Shown: in pieces, positions 1 through 9,042 of the stretch
How positions within the stretch are numbered: position 1 is the first letter of the stretch
Layout: each line of letters opens with the position of its first letter
Assembly: GCF_000513895.2 (NCBI RefSeq)
Contig: NZ_CP165783.1
Location: 1,550,001-1,614,000, forward strand
Reading direction: 5' to 3'
DNA: 64,000 nt
Origin: Ensifer sp. WSM1721
Lineage (GTDB): Bacteria > Pseudomonadota > Alphaproteobacteria > Rhizobiales > Rhizobiaceae
Position numbers and translations under genes: made by a program
The notes under the pieces: generated by a model
The model's input: only the letters and a program-made list of their open reading frames with translations
The model's database searches: none
What the model was told of the DNA's origin: nothing

Positions 1-1125
1 GACGACGGTTCGCTCGAGCTCTGGATTCCCAACCAGGCGCCCGAGATGTTCCAAGCCGAGGCGGCGAAGCTGGCGGGGATCGCGCCTGAGAAGGTCATCA
101 TCCATTCGCCGATGCTCGGCGGCTTCTTCGGGCGGCATTTCCTCTATCAGACGGCCAATCCTTTCCCGCAGGCCATCCAGCTCGCCAAGGCTGTTGGCCG
201 CCCGATCAAACTGATCTGGAGCCGCGAGGAGGAGTTCCTGCGCGACGCATTGAGGCCCATGGCTGCGGTGCGCTTCCGCGCCGGACTGGACGGCAACGGA
301 ATGCCGGTAGCGCTCGCCGCCGTCGCGGCCGGAGAGGGGCCTACGGGCCGCTGGTTCGGTCGCCAGCCGGACAAGGTCGACAGTTCTGCCGTCGAGGGCA
401 TCGCCGGCAAGGTCTACGCCATCCCCAACCGGCGTGTCGGCCAGATTCACGTGGACGATCCGGCGATCATCGGCTTCTGGCGCTCCGTCGGCCACTCTAT
501 GAACGACTTCTTCTATGAGACCTTCTTCGACGAGATGGCCGATGCGGGTCAGCGGGATCCCTATGAACTGCGGCGTCGCCTGCTTGCCGACAGCCCGCGG
601 CATAGAAAGCTGCTGGAAGCCGTCGCGGAACTCTCCGGAGGCTGGCAGCGAGGTCCGTTCACGGCTGAGGACGGCACGCGCCGCGCCCGTGGCGTGGCCA
701 TGGCCTCACCCTTTGGCAGCGAGGTCGCGACGATTGCCGAAGTGTCCCTGCAGTCAGGCGAGATCATCGTCCATGACGTCTGGGTGGCGATTGATCCGGG
801 AAGCATCGTCAATCCCGCGATCATCGAGGCCCAGGTGAATTCGGCCGTTTCCCTCGGCCTTTCCTCCGCTCTCCTCGAGGAGGTCGTCTATGTCGACGGC
901 ACGCCGCAGGCCCGCAACTATGACGGCTATCCGATCCTGACGCCGGATCGCATGCCGCGGGTCCATGTGCGGATCGTGGAAAGCGGTGCCCCGATGGGCG
1001 GCATCGGCGAACCCGGCTTGCCGGGCGTACCCCCGGCGGTCGCAAATGCCGTCTCCGTCCTGGCAGGTAAGCGCGTTCGCAGCCTGCCGCTCTCCAAACT
1101 CGATCTCAAGGGAGTCGACGGTTGA
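1..1125 (+). CDS. Molybdopterin-binding large subunit of a xanthine dehydrogenase-family oxidoreductase (5' truncated by window edge)
   Basis: The reading frame is open from base 1, so the window cuts the gene and about 374 C-terminal residues remain of a protein usually near 740. It resembles the IorB/aldehyde-oxidase large subunits that hydroxylate N-heterocycles or oxidise aldehydes using a molybdenum cytosine dinucleotide cofactor. Visible family marks are the Gly-rich LGGFFGRHF segment, the FWRSVGHSMNDFFYE segment, and GGIGEPGLPG near the C-terminus, whose Glu is the conserved catalytic base of this superfamily. The stop overlaps the start of a cytochrome c gene, which suggests electrons pass to the respiratory chain through that cytochrome. 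The substrate cannot be told from this part. Confidence 0.85.
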   Translation, partial: DDGSLELWIPNQAPEMFQAEAAKLAGIAPEKVIIHSPMLGGFFGRHFLYQTANPFPQAIQLAKAVGRPIKLIWSREEEFLRDALRPMAAVRFRAGLDGNGMPVALAAVAAGEGPTGRWFGRQPDKVDSSAVEGIAGKVYAIPNRRVGQIHVDDPAIIGFWRSVGHSMNDFFYETFFDEMADAGQRDPYELRRRLLADSPRHRKLLEAVAELSGGWQRGPFTAEDGTRRARGVAMASPFGSEVATIAEVSLQSGEIIVHDVWVAIDPGSIVNPAIIEAQVNSAVSLGLSSALLEEVVYVDGTPQARNYDGYPILTPDRMPRVHVRIVESGAPMGGIGEPGLPGVPPAVANAVSVLAGKRVRSLPLSKLDLKGVDG

Positions 1126-1496
1126 AATACGTGATTATAGCGCTTCTCGGCTCTCTTCTTTCGGCAGGGCTTGCGGCCCCTGCCTTCTCTCAGGAGGCGG
1201 ACGCCGCGCCGGGTCAGAGGCTGTTTCAGCAACGTTGCGGTGCCTGCCATCAGATCACAACGCCACGAAACGGCGTTGGCCCCAATCTGCAGGGCGTGGT
1301 CGGTCGAGCAGCCGGCACCGTCGAGGGATTTAGGTACTCTGCTGCGCTTCGGGACTCCGGGATCACCTGGACACCCGAACAGCTGGAGACCTTCCTTAGC
1401 AATCCTACTGCCATGGTCCGTGGCACGCGGATGACGCAGCGATACAACAATGCCGAAGAACGGCGGACGATCATCGAGTTTCTCGGATCGCAGTAG
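1122..1496 (+). CDS. Secreted class I cytochrome c
   Basis: A 124-aa periplasmic mono-heme cytochrome c. A signal peptide covers about residues 1-23, ending at AFSQ. The heme attachment motif CGACH follows at about residues 39-43, and a Met in TRMTQRY near residue 103 is the likely axial ligand. Start is TTG, overlapping the stop of the molybdenum hydroxylase gene by four bases, so the two are translationally coupled. The role inferred from context is electron acceptor for the molybdenum enzyme. Length and motif order fit small cytochromes of the c550/c556 type. Confidence 0.88.
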   Translation: MKYVIIALLGSLLSAGLAAPAFSQEADAAPGQRLFQQRCGACHQITTPRNGVGPNLQGVVGRAAGTVEGFRYSAALRDSGITWTPEQLETFLSNPTAMVRGTRMTQRYNNAEERRTIIEFLGSQ

Positions 1497-1717
1497 GTCT
1501 GTCGGACTGACCTGCTTGGTGGCGGTGTCGTTCCCTGTCGGCGCCGGCACATGCGGATCACGGATAAATAAGTTCAGATGCTGGCCTCACCCCTGAACTT
1601 ATGCGCCACATCGATAAATCCATGCGGATTATGGCGGCGACTAATCCCCTCGATGTGCGTCTGATACGTGGAGGCGCGAGGCAAATTCCCGGCCTCGCCT
1701 TCAAGGAAGATAGATAT

Positions 1718-2908
1718 ATGGTGCAGGCGACATTCGATGAGACTTTGACCAAACCCGTTGCTGCTTGGGGGGCGGTCGCGTCCATGGCGCTTTGCGTAGC
1801 GGTCCTGATCGCTTCGGAGTTCATGCCGGTCAGTCTCTTGACGCCGATCGCCGGCGACCTTGGCATGAGCGAGGGGCAGGCCGGACAGGCGATCTCGATC
1901 TCGGGACTGTTCGCGGTGCTGACCAGTCTCTCCATAGCCGGGCTCACGCGGAACATCGATCGCAAGATCGTCCTGTCCTCGTTCTCGCTCCTGCTGATCG
2001 TCTCCGGTCTGATCGTCACCTTCGCGCCCAATCATGCTGCACTGATGACGGGGCGCGCGCTGCTCGGTGTCGCGATCGGTGGCTTCTGGTCGATGTCCAC
2101 CGCCGTCGTCATTCGCCTTCTGCCGGAAAGAGACGTGCCGAAGGGGCTCGCTATGCTGAATGCCGGCAACGCCATCGCCGCCACGATCTCGGCACCGCTT
2201 GGCAGCTTTCTGGGTGATTACGTCGGGTGGCGGGGCGCGTTTTTTCTGGTCGTGCCTTTGGCGCTGCTTGCGCTCATCTGGCAATGGTTGAACATACCAT
2301 CCCTTCCGCCGCGCGGACGCAGCGCAAGAGGCAACGTTTTTCGCCTTCTGGGACGCCGACAGGTCGCTCTTGGCATGACTGCGATCCTGTTGCTGTTCAT
2401 GGGACAGTTTGCTCTGTTCACCTATCTTCGGCCGTTCCTCGAGTCGGTCTCGGGCTATTCCGTCACCGCATTGTCCGTGGTTCTTTTGCTGATGGGACTG
2501 GCCGGTGTCGCGGGGACCTGGAGCATCAGCCGGGTGCTTTCGACGCACCTCTACCTGGCCGTGATTCTCATTCCGCTCGTGATGGCCGCGATCGCCCTTC
2601 TGCTGATTGCGCTCGGTTCCACCAAGCTTTCGGTCGCTGGCTTGTTGATCGCGTGGGGCTTTTTCGGAACTGCGGCGCCGGTCGGTTGGGGAACCTGGCT
2701 GAGCCGGGTTCTGCGTGACGATGCGGAGGCCGGCGGCGGCCTCCAGGTTGCCGTCATCCAGTTTGCTATCACGATAGGTGCGGCCGCCGGCGGCCTGCTG
2801 TTCGATTGGGGAGGATGGTGGAGTTCGTTCGCCTTCGCCGCCGTGCTGTTGCTTGGATCCGCCGTGGCCGGCACGGCCGCCTGGGTCGATTGGGAGCATG
2901 CAAAATGA
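1718..2908 (+). CDS. MFS transporter, DHA1/AraJ-like
   Basis: A 396-aa integral membrane protein with about 12 hydrophobic segments. It begins with the ASEFMPVSLLTPIAGDL region typical of AraJ/YdhP-type drug or sugar efflux permeases, and MFS loop-like sequence (NIDRK) follows helix 2. The chosen ATG has an AAGGAAG ribosome site about 9 bases upstream. An upstream ATG at 1601 would add 39 residues unlike the family. The stop overlaps the ATG of the next gene (ATGA), so the pair is an operon. Export of a small hydrophilic compound is the family role. The substrate is unknown. Confidence 0.85.
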   Translation: MVQATFDETLTKPVAAWGAVASMALCVAVLIASEFMPVSLLTPIAGDLGMSEGQAGQAISISGLFAVLTSLSIAGLTRNIDRKIVLSSFSLLLIVSGLIVTFAPNHAALMTGRALLGVAIGGFWSMSTAVVIRLLPERDVPKGLAMLNAGNAIAATISAPLGSFLGDYVGWRGAFFLVVPLALLALIWQWLNIPSLPPRGRSARGNVFRLLGRRQVALGMTAILLLFMGQFALFTYLRPFLESVSGYSVTALSVVLLLMGLAGVAGTWSISRVLSTHLYLAVILIPLVMAAIALLLIALGSTKLSVAGLLIAWGFFGTAAPVGWGTWLSRVLRDDAEAGGGLQVAVIQFAITIGAAAGGLLFDWGGWWSSFAFAAVLLLGSAVAGTAAWVDWEHAK

Positions 2909-3357
2909 CGCAGCGATCGCCAGCGTTCACACGCCGAGCCCTTGTCGGGGCGGCTGTCACTCTGGCCGTCATGCCGCGTCTGGCATGGGCTCAGAAGGAT
3001 ACGAACATGAAGATACGAATCGCCTTTGCCAGTCACGACTTCACCGCCACGCTGTACGACAACCCATCAGCTCGCGACTTCGCGTCCATGCTTCCGCTCG
3101 ATCTGACGATCGACGACTATGCGAATAACGAGAAGATCGCCTATCTGCCGCGAAAGCTCACCGAGGAAGGCAGCGGGCCGTTCGCCAACGAAGCTCCGGG
3201 AGACCTCTGCTACTATGCTCCGTGGGGCAATCTGGCGTTCTTTTACGCCGGCTATCGTTACTCGAGCGGTCTCATCCGGCTTGGCCGCCTTGATGGCGGC
3301 ATCGAACCCTTGCTCACGCGCGGTAAGTTTCCGCTTCGCATCGAGCACCTCACCTGA
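2905..3357 (+). CDS. Exported cyclophilin-like fold protein
   Basis: A 150-aa protein. The first 29 residues carry a twin-Arg/hydrophobic export signal (FTRRALVGAAVTLAVMP, ending AWAQ). The mature part contains DFTATLYDNPSARDFASMLP and later YYAPWGNLAFFYAGY, the pattern of the small bacterial cyclophilin-like family (cyclophilin fold without established prolyl isomerase activity). Translationally coupled to the MFS gene by ATGA. An internal ATG at 3007 would give a cytoplasmic form, but the signal peptide favours 2905. Function unknown. The family often neighbours oxidoreductase genes, as here. Confidence 0.78.
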   Translation: MTQRSPAFTRRALVGAAVTLAVMPRLAWAQKDTNMKIRIAFASHDFTATLYDNPSARDFASMLPLDLTIDDYANNEKIAYLPRKLTEEGSGPFANEAPGDLCYYAPWGNLAFFYAGYRYSSGLIRLGRLDGGIEPLLTRGKFPLRIEHLT

Positions 3358-3379
3358 TCCCATGGAAAGGAATTGAAAC

Positions 3380-3793
3380 ATGCTTGCGACTGTTCTGCAC
3401 GGCAAAGGTGATATCCGCTGCGGCGATGAAGGCGTTGCCCGGATCAAGGAGCTGACGGGCGGCGTCGACGCAGAGTCGGTGCTGGAATGCGTGGGAACGC
3501 AGGAATCGATGATGCAGGCGATCGACTGCGCGCGACCCGGCGGTCACATCGGCTTCGTGGGGGTGCCGCATGGGGTGCAACTGGACGGCCAGTACCTGTT
3601 CTTCGCCCAGAAAAACCTGTTGGGCGGTCCCGCTCCGGTACGACGTTACCTGCCCTATCTGATGGAACTGGTGCTGAACCGGGAGATCAACCCCGGCAGG
3701 GTCTTCGATCTTGAGGTGCCACTGACCGACGTCGCCGAAGGCTATCGCGCCATGGACGAGCGCCGGGCAATCAAGACGCTACTTAGGGTTTGA
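3380..3793 (+). pseudogene. Zinc-type alcohol dehydrogenase with large in-frame internal deletion
   Basis: A 137-aa frame. Residues 1-14 (MLATVLHGKGDIRC) match the extreme N-terminus of zinc-dependent medium-chain alcohol dehydrogenases. The sequence then jumps straight into the C-terminal part of the nucleotide-binding domain (GVARIKELTGGVDAESVLECVG, and on to DERRAIKTLLRV). Roughly 200 residues are missing, including the catalytic zinc ligands and the structural-zinc Cys cluster. No stop or frameshift is present, and a ribosome site (AAGGAA) precedes the ATG, so a shortened protein may be made but cannot be a normal dehydrogenase. The 224 bases that follow, to 4017, show no gene. Confidence 0.8.
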
Positions 3794-4017
3794 TAGGGGG
3801 CGGAGCGCCGCGTTCGGCTTGAACGATATCGTCGCTTCCGCGCACGTCAGCGCCTATTGCGGGGCACGTTCTGGTGCCGATGCGCTCATTCTTTGCGGGC
3901 TCTCGAACACGACGTCGGCTCAGGTCAGGTAATGAGGACGAATTAATCAAATTGGCGGATACCCCTAACCCTTTGTGAAGCGCACTGCTACGAACTCCCC
4001 GTGCTACACTGAACGGT

Positions 4018-5916
4018 ATGCTTGAGGATCATCAGCGCTGTGCGCGCATAACTTTCGTGCAGTCGCGGCTGGCCGGAGGATCCGTCAGGGATCATAAGTC
4101 CGGTCCGACGTGCAACAGCCCTGCTTTCCCCTGTGGGGACGGCCGAACCACGGCAGTTCCGTGGTATCTCACTCGCCAGAGGTCGGTTGGTGCGACCCTC
4201 TGCTTCATTCCATTCTGCCTCGTTATGCTGCTTGGATCTCCCGCAATAAGTCAGTCGGCAACGGACGATAGATTTGCCCCGCAAGATGCGGAGATACGCA
4301 TCTCGGAATGGCACGCGTTGTTTGGCGGCGTAGCCGAGGCGGCGCCGCTTCACGACGTTTTTATGATCGGGACAGATGGGACGCTCGAAATTCCCGACCT
4401 CAGCCGCCTGCCAGCCGCGGGTCTACGTGGGGGGGAACCAGCGAAGCTGATAGCCGACCGCTTGCAAGCCAGAAGCGGCAGTGAGGAAAGTCCCGTCCAG
4501 GCTGTCCAGCAAGCAACGCCGGCACCAGAAGAGCAGTCATTGCCCAAGCATGTCGAGCGGCGCCCGCCAGCGGAACAACCGCGCATGGTAGAGCCTTCGG
4601 CGACCGAGCTATCGCAAGCCCTGGAACGCGAGCGGTCCAGGGTGGAAGCTTTGCTTCGTGACCTCGCGGCCGCCCGCATGGAGCTCGAAGCGGCTCGCCA
4701 AGAAGGGCGTGCGGCGCGTCAGGCCGCTCAAAACGATGCGCTCCGGTACAAACAGGGTGTCGCGGCGGAGCGTCAACTGAGCGCCACCTTAACGCAGGAG
4801 CTCAATGCTGCGTGGGCCGATCTCAAGGCCATGAGCGTTCAATTCGAGCAGGCAGCGAACGCGTCGGTGCAAGCGAGGGAGGCTGCGGAAGCCGCGGTCA
4901 ACGAGGCTGATGAGATAGCCGCCCGCGAACGCGCCAAGAGCGCCGCACTGGAGCAAGAACTCCTCGCGGCGCGCGAGGATCTCGACGCAATCAAGAACAG
5001 TGCGCAAATGGCCGGTAGTGAGCGTGAGGAAATTCTCCGCCGGGACCTGGCGGCGGCTAGAAGGGACCTCGATGCTATGCGGCGTGCTGCCGACGACGCA
5101 GGCGCGCAGGCGCGAAGAATTGCCGAGACGACGGCAGAACGTGAACGAGCCCTGCAAGAGCAGCGTCAAAGAGCCGAAGGCCTTGCCCGCGACCTGACAG
5201 TAGTTCTGCGCGAGATGGAAGATTTGAGGGCCAAAGCGGCTGGAGCGATGAGATCAAAGGCCGCTGCGCTGCGAGCACGACACGCTGCGGAGGTGTCCCT
5301 GGCCGATGCGAAACGGGCGTTCGATGAGGAGCGGCTCAAGCTTGGGCCCTACAAACGCGACCTCGCCGAAGCCCGCCAATCGACCGCTGCCGCCGAGGCT
5401 CGGGCCAAGCTGGCCGCGGCAGAGCTGGCTGCCGCGGTGCAAGCTCGAAAGGTCGCAGAGGCTGCGGCAATGAGGGCTGGCGCAGCACTCGCATTGGAAC
5501 TCGAGAAGGGAAGGTCGCTCGCGCGCGACCTCGACACCGCTCGGCGGGAACGCGACCTCGCAAAAGAGGAATTGAGCCGGGCCTTAGCGGCGCGGCGTAC
5601 GGCGTTGGAGGACGAGAGCGATCGGGCGAATGGCCGCGACCCGGCGGCGGCGCGCAAAAAAAAGCAAAGCCTCAAGGCCCGAACTGAGCGCCGCATGGAG
5701 GATACCGAGGATGTACCAAAGGCGCGCGCCGGCAACCGCGCAAGTGAACGTTCAAAGGCCACTGTACGGACAGGTGCTCGATCGGTCGGTTATTCGGGGT
5801 CGCGGGAGATTCGCAGGGTGAAGGCCCGCAAGCCAACGCCAGCCGTTCGATCGGTGACGATTGTGCTGCCCGACGCGCTCCTGCCCAGGCGGTCGCGGGC
5901 GCCTGGCCGCTGGTAA
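4018..5916 (+). CDS. Large alanine-rich coiled-coil protein with export-like N-terminus
   Basis: Encodes 632 aa. A hydrophobic segment at about residues 58-79 (ATLCFIPFCLVMLLGSPAIS) looks like a membrane anchor or late signal peptide, so the real start may lie downstream of 4018. Residues 84-150 (FAPQDAEIRI...GTDGTLEIPDLSRLP) recall the N-terminal domain of polysaccharide export proteins. From about 195 to 525 the sequence is continuous Ala/Glu/Arg-rich heptad-like repeat (ERERAL, RDLAAAR, ARDLDTARRERD), a long predicted coiled coil. The C-terminal 100 residues are very basic. No enzyme motif. A structural or envelope-linked role is inference only. Confidence 0.65.
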   Translation: MLEDHQRCARITFVQSRLAGGSVRDHKSGPTCNSPAFPCGDGRTTAVPWYLTRQRSVGATLCFIPFCLVMLLGSPAISQSATDDRFAPQDAEIRISEWHALFGGVAEAAPLHDVFMIGTDGTLEIPDLSRLPAAGLRGGEPAKLIADRLQARSGSEESPVQAVQQATPAPEEQSLPKHVERRPPAEQPRMVEPSATELSQALERERSRVEALLRDLAAARMELEAARQEGRAARQAAQNDALRYKQGVAAERQLSATLTQELNAAWADLKAMSVQFEQAANASVQAREAAEAAVNEADEIAARERAKSAALEQELLAAREDLDAIKNSAQMAGSEREEILRRDLAAARRDLDAMRRAADDAGAQARRIAETTAERERALQEQRQRAEGLARDLTVVLREMEDLRAKAAGAMRSKAAALRARHAAEVSLADAKRAFDEERLKLGPYKRDLAEARQSTAAAEARAKLAAAELAAAVQARKVAEAAAMRAGAALALELEKGRSLARDLDTARRERDLAKEELSRALAARRTALEDESDRANGRDPAAARKKKQSLKARTERRMEDTEDVPKARAGNRASERSKATVRTGARSVGYSGSREIRRVKARKPTPAVRSVTIVLPDALLPRRSRAPGRW

Positions 5917-5969
5917 GGAGGGTGGAAAGGCATTTTTCGAGGTTTGCTTTGTCCAGAGATGAGGGACGG

Positions 5970-6743
5970 ATGCGCACGTATCTAGCTGCCACCACATTGT
6001 TGATCGCAGTTGCGATCGGGCCGACTTCGGCTCTGGGCCTCAGCGTCGGTGCCAAAGCCGGTGGTATTGGGGTCAGCGCCAGTGTGGGGGCTGGCAAGAA
6101 TGGCGCCTCGGTAGGGATTTCCGCGCGAGGCGGCGGATTGGGCGGAGCAAAAGCCGGGGCCTCGGTCGGCAGGAATGCTGGCATTGGCGCCGGGGGCAAA
6201 GTCGGCGGTGTGGGAGCCGGCAAGACTGGCGCCTCGGCGCGGACTTCCGCGCGCGGCGGCGGAGGAGGCGGAGCAAATGGAGCGGGAGCGCACACTGGTC
6301 CCGGCGGTGCTTTACGAGGTTCGGCCGCGGGCTCCGGTTCACTGGTAGGTGGTGGTGCCAGCACGACCGCCGGCATTGCTCCCTCAAAGGGCGCACGACC
6401 ATCCGTCGTCCTGCCGCGCAACCTTTGGCCGTCAGCTACGCGCGCCAAATACGACAGTCGGGACTATCCCTCACGTTTTCCGGCGCCAACTGCAGCAATT
6501 TCGGGTACCGCACGCGCCGTAGTTCGAGTCTGCCGCCAGGCAATAGCGTCGGCTGCGTCACCCTTTGGCGCCGTGCGTGTGCGCGCGGCAAGCGCCGGTC
6601 CTCTGCACCGGAATCGCCGAGGCGCGCTTACGGCCCCGCTCGCCGTGCGCATAGACTATGCGGGGCAAGGCGGCATCGAGATACGTCAGGCGCGAATCAG
6701 GTGCCACCTCGACTCGTCCGGCAGGGTCATCGCGGTGATTTAA
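5970..6743 (+). CDS. Secreted glycine/alanine-rich protein
   Basis: A 257-aa protein with a clear signal peptide (MRTYLAATTLLIAVAIGPTSALG). About 130 residues of Gly/Ala/Ser-rich degenerate repeats follow, with recurring units such as VGAGKNGASVG, ISARGGG and VGAGKTGAS. The C-terminal 110 residues are less repetitive and contain two Cys (VCRQAIAS, RCHLDSSG) that could pair. The ATG at 5970 is chosen because it begins the signal peptide. A GTG at 5922 would add 16 unrelated residues. It lies 53 bases after the coiled-coil gene on the same strand, so the two may form an envelope-related unit. Function unknown. Confidence 0.65.
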   Translation: MRTYLAATTLLIAVAIGPTSALGLSVGAKAGGIGVSASVGAGKNGASVGISARGGGLGGAKAGASVGRNAGIGAGGKVGGVGAGKTGASARTSARGGGGGGANGAGAHTGPGGALRGSAAGSGSLVGGGASTTAGIAPSKGARPSVVLPRNLWPSATRAKYDSRDYPSRFPAPTAAISGTARAVVRVCRQAIASAASPFGAVRVRAASAGPLHRNRRGALTAPLAVRIDYAGQGGIEIRQARIRCHLDSSGRVIAVI

Positions 6744-7057
6744 GCCGCTCCGTTCGTCCATATGACCGTCGTCCCGACAAAGCCGCCGGAGATACTGAGG
6801 AGGAAGATTTTGATCGGCATAAGGATGCCTGGACGTAGCTAGGCTAAAGGAAGGCGCCTCCATGCGGCCAAGCATCTCATCCGCAGCCGTACCGCAGAGG
6901 CAAGTGTCCGGCCCGTCCCGGCACGACTCATGGAGCGCTGCATGAAAACAGCCGCCGAAGACAGCGTGCCCCGAATGCGTTTGGGTGTTCGGCGCACGGC
7001 GGATCAGCGAAGAGATGCTCTGTTCATCACTGGCAACGAGGTGCCGCACTTCGGCGC
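6744..7057. other. Convergent intergenic region with no supported gene
   Basis: This 314-base stretch lies between the ends of the Gly-rich gene (plus) and the cupin gene (minus). Short open frames exist (a plus-strand ATG at 6930), but none has a convincing ribosome site or recognisable product, and no strong hairpin was found. Confidence 0.5.
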
Positions 7058-7393
7058 CTATTTCAAGAAATCGGCGCGGTGCGGGGTGAAGCTGTCGATG
7101 AGGCGGCCTGCCTCCAGCGCCTTGACGCCATGGACCACATTCGAGGGCGCGATGAAACTGTCGCCGGCCGAGAGAATTTCGCTATGACCGTCGACAGTGA
7201 CTTCGAACTTGCCCTCCGCGACGTAACTCGCCTGAACGTGCGGATGAGAGTGCGGCGCGCCGATGCCGTCTTTTTCGAAAGCGAATTCGACCATCATCAG
7301 CTCGTCTGTATGCAGGATCACCCGCCGCCGGTTGCCCTGTCCGAGATCGACCCATTCACCTTCATTGCCACGGGCGAAAAGCTTCGCATCCAT
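7058..7393 (-). CDS. Small cupin-domain protein
   Basis: A 111-aa single-domain cupin. Cupin motif 1 is visible as GAPHSHPHVQASYVAEGKFE (metal-binding His-x-His-x-His plus Glu), and motif 2 as PSNVVHGVKALEAG with the second-site His. It is the last gene of the uronate operon, 10 bases after kduD. The start has an AGGAG site with about 6 bases spacing, and a second ATG three bases upstream is possible. Such small cupins next to kduI/kduD resemble KdgF-type proteins that linearise unsaturated uronate monomers. That role fits the context but is inferred. Confidence 0.82.
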   Translation of the reverse strand: MDAKLFARGNEGEWVDLGQGNRRRVILHTDELMMVEFAFEKDGIGAPHSHPHVQASYVAEGKFEVTVDGHSEILSAGDSFIAPSNVVHGVKALEAGRLIDSFTPHRADFLK

Positions 7394-7403
7394 CATCGTC
7401 TCC

Positions 7404-8168
7404 TCATCTCGCGAGCCAGCCGCCATCGACCGGAATGACGGCTCCATGCATGTAGTCCGAGGCCGCGGCGAGCAGGAAAACCGCCGCGTCGCCAATATCG
7501 TCCGGCGTGCCCCAGCGGCCCGCCGGAATTCGCTCGAGAATGGCGGCGCTTCGCTTCTCGTCGGCGCGGAGCGCCTCGGTATTGTTGGTGATGATATAGC
7601 CGGGCGCCACCGCATTCACGTTGATGCCCCTGGCAGCCCATTCGCAGGCGAGAAGCCGGGTAATGCCCAGAGCGCCGTGCTTGGACGCCGTATAGGAGGC
7701 GACGCGTATACCACCCTGGAAGGAAAGCAGCGAAGCGATGTTGACGATCTTGCCCCGTCTTTCCTCGGCAATCACGCGGCGGCCAAAGCCTTGACTGAGG
7801 AAGAACAGGGATTTGAGGTTGACGTCGATCACGTCGTCCCAGTCGGCTTCGGTGAAATCCACCGCGTCGGCGCGGCGAATGATTCCGGCGTTGTTGACGA
7901 GGCCGTCCAGAGGACCTTGCTCGTTCCATAATTCGTCAATGAGCGAGCGGGCCGCATGGCGGTCCGAAAGATCGGCACGGGCCGAAATGAAGCTTCCGCC
8001 AGCCTCGGCAACTTTCTTATCGGTCTCGTCCATGGCGGAGCGGCCGACGCCGATCACCGTGCCGCCGGCGCGGGCGATCGCGACGGCAACGCCCTGCCCG
8101 ATTCCCGTATTGGCACCGGTGACGACGATGCGGCGGCCGGCAAGGCTGAAGGCCGACGGCACGCTCAT
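7404..8168 (-). CDS. kduD: 2-dehydro-3-deoxy-D-gluconate 5-dehydrogenase (SDR)
   Basis: A 254-aa classical short-chain dehydrogenase. The cofactor motif is TGANTGIGQG near residue 17, NNAG follows at mid-protein, and catalytic Tyr and Lys appear in SYTASKHG. The C-terminal DGGWLAR ending is typical of KduD. It reduces 2,5-diketo-3-deoxygluconate to 2-keto-3-deoxygluconate in pectin/uronate breakdown. The start ATG overlaps the kduI stop (ATGA), so translation is coupled. Placement beside kduI makes the KduD assignment much stronger than for a generic SDR. Confidence 0.9.
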   Translation of the reverse strand: MSVPSAFSLAGRRIVVTGANTGIGQGVAVAIARAGGTVIGVGRSAMDETDKKVAEAGGSFISARADLSDRHAARSLIDELWNEQGPLDGLVNNAGIIRRADAVDFTEADWDDVIDVNLKSLFFLSQGFGRRVIAEERRGKIVNIASLLSFQGGIRVASYTASKHGALGITRLLACEWAARGINVNAVAPGYIITNNTEALRADEKRSAAILERIPAGRWGTPDDIGDAAVFLLAAASDYMHGAVIPVDGGWLAR

Positions 8169-9013
8169 CGAAGCGTCTCCATCGGCACCATCTCCACATC
8201 GGTATAGTCGACATTGTCCCCGGCCATGGCCCAGATGAAGGCGTAGCTTGAGGTTCCGCAGCCGGAATGGATGGACCACGGCGGCGAAAGCACGGCCTCT
8301 TCTTTCGACATGACGATATGGCGCGTTTCGGTCGGCTCACCCATCAGATGCAGAACGCGAGCGCCGTCGGCGAGGTCGAAATAGAGATAGGCTTCCATGC
8401 GCCGGTCGTGCACGTGGCAGGGCATGGTGTTCCAGACCGAGCCCGGGGCAAGCTGCGTCATCCCGACGACGAGCTGGCAGGTCTTCACGCCTTCCGGGTG
8501 GATGAACTGGAAGATCGAGCGCTCGTTCGAGGTGGCTGCACTGCCAAGGTCGATGCGCTTGGCATCGCCGATGCGAATGTGGCGGCTCGGCAGCGCCTGG
8601 TGAGCGGGGGCACTCAGCAGGTAGAATTTGGCAGGGACCGCCGGGTCCTCGGACGAGAAGGCAACCTCCGTTCCCATCCCCGCATAGATCATGTCGCGCG
8701 ACTCGAGCCGGAAGCTCTCGGTGCCGATCTCGACGCGGCCCGCACCACCGATATTGACGGCGATGAGTTCGCGACGGTCGAGAAAGCGAGGCGTGCCGGT
8801 CGGACGAATGGCCTCGAGCGGCAGAGGGGCGTCGGTCGGCATCGCGCCGCCGACGATCATGCGGTCGTAATGGCTGTAGGTGAGCGCGATGCGGCCCGGC
8901 CGGAACAGATCGCCGATGTGGAAGTTCGCACGCAGCGCATCGGTATCCATGCGCGCGGCCGCCGTAGGGTCGACGGCATGGCGGATCGTGTAGTCGATAT
9001 GGCTTGCGGTCAT
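8165..9013 (-). CDS. kduI: 5-keto-4-deoxyuronate isomerase
   Basis: A 282-aa cytoplasmic isomerase converting 4-deoxy-5-ketouronate (from unsaturated oligogalacturonides) to 2,5-diketo-3-deoxygluconate. The Zn ligands are visible as the CHVHDRRMEAY motif (two His and a Glu) with a fourth His in PPWSIHSGCG. The start MTASHIDYTIRHAVDP matches the family N-terminus, so the ATG at 9013 is preferred over one 57 bases upstream. It lies 29 bases after the GntR regulator gene and overlaps kduD. Length equals the usual 275-285 aa. Confidence 0.94.
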   Translation of the reverse strand: MTASHIDYTIRHAVDPTAAARMDTDALRANFHIGDLFRPGRIALTYSHYDRMIVGGAMPTDAPLPLEAIRPTGTPRFLDRRELIAVNIGGAGRVEIGTESFRLESRDMIYAGMGTEVAFSSEDPAVPAKFYLLSAPAHQALPSRHIRIGDAKRIDLGSAATSNERSIFQFIHPEGVKTCQLVVGMTQLAPGSVWNTMPCHVHDRRMEAYLYFDLADGARVLHLMGEPTETRHIVMSKEEAVLSPPWSIHSGCGTSSYAFIWAMAGDNVDYTDVEMVPMETLR

Positions 9014-9042
9014 CGGCTGTCCTCGGATTGAAGAAAAGAAGA

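Noticed and set aside
1574..2899. 441-aa minus-strand open frame opposite the MFS transporter
   Set aside because: Composition is Arg/Gln/Asp-rich noise typical of antisense frames in GC-rich genes. The plus strand encodes a clear MFS protein.
6930..7187. 85-aa plus-strand frame in the convergent gap before the cupin gene
   Set aside because: It runs into the cupin gene antisense, lacks a ribosome site and has no recognisable product.
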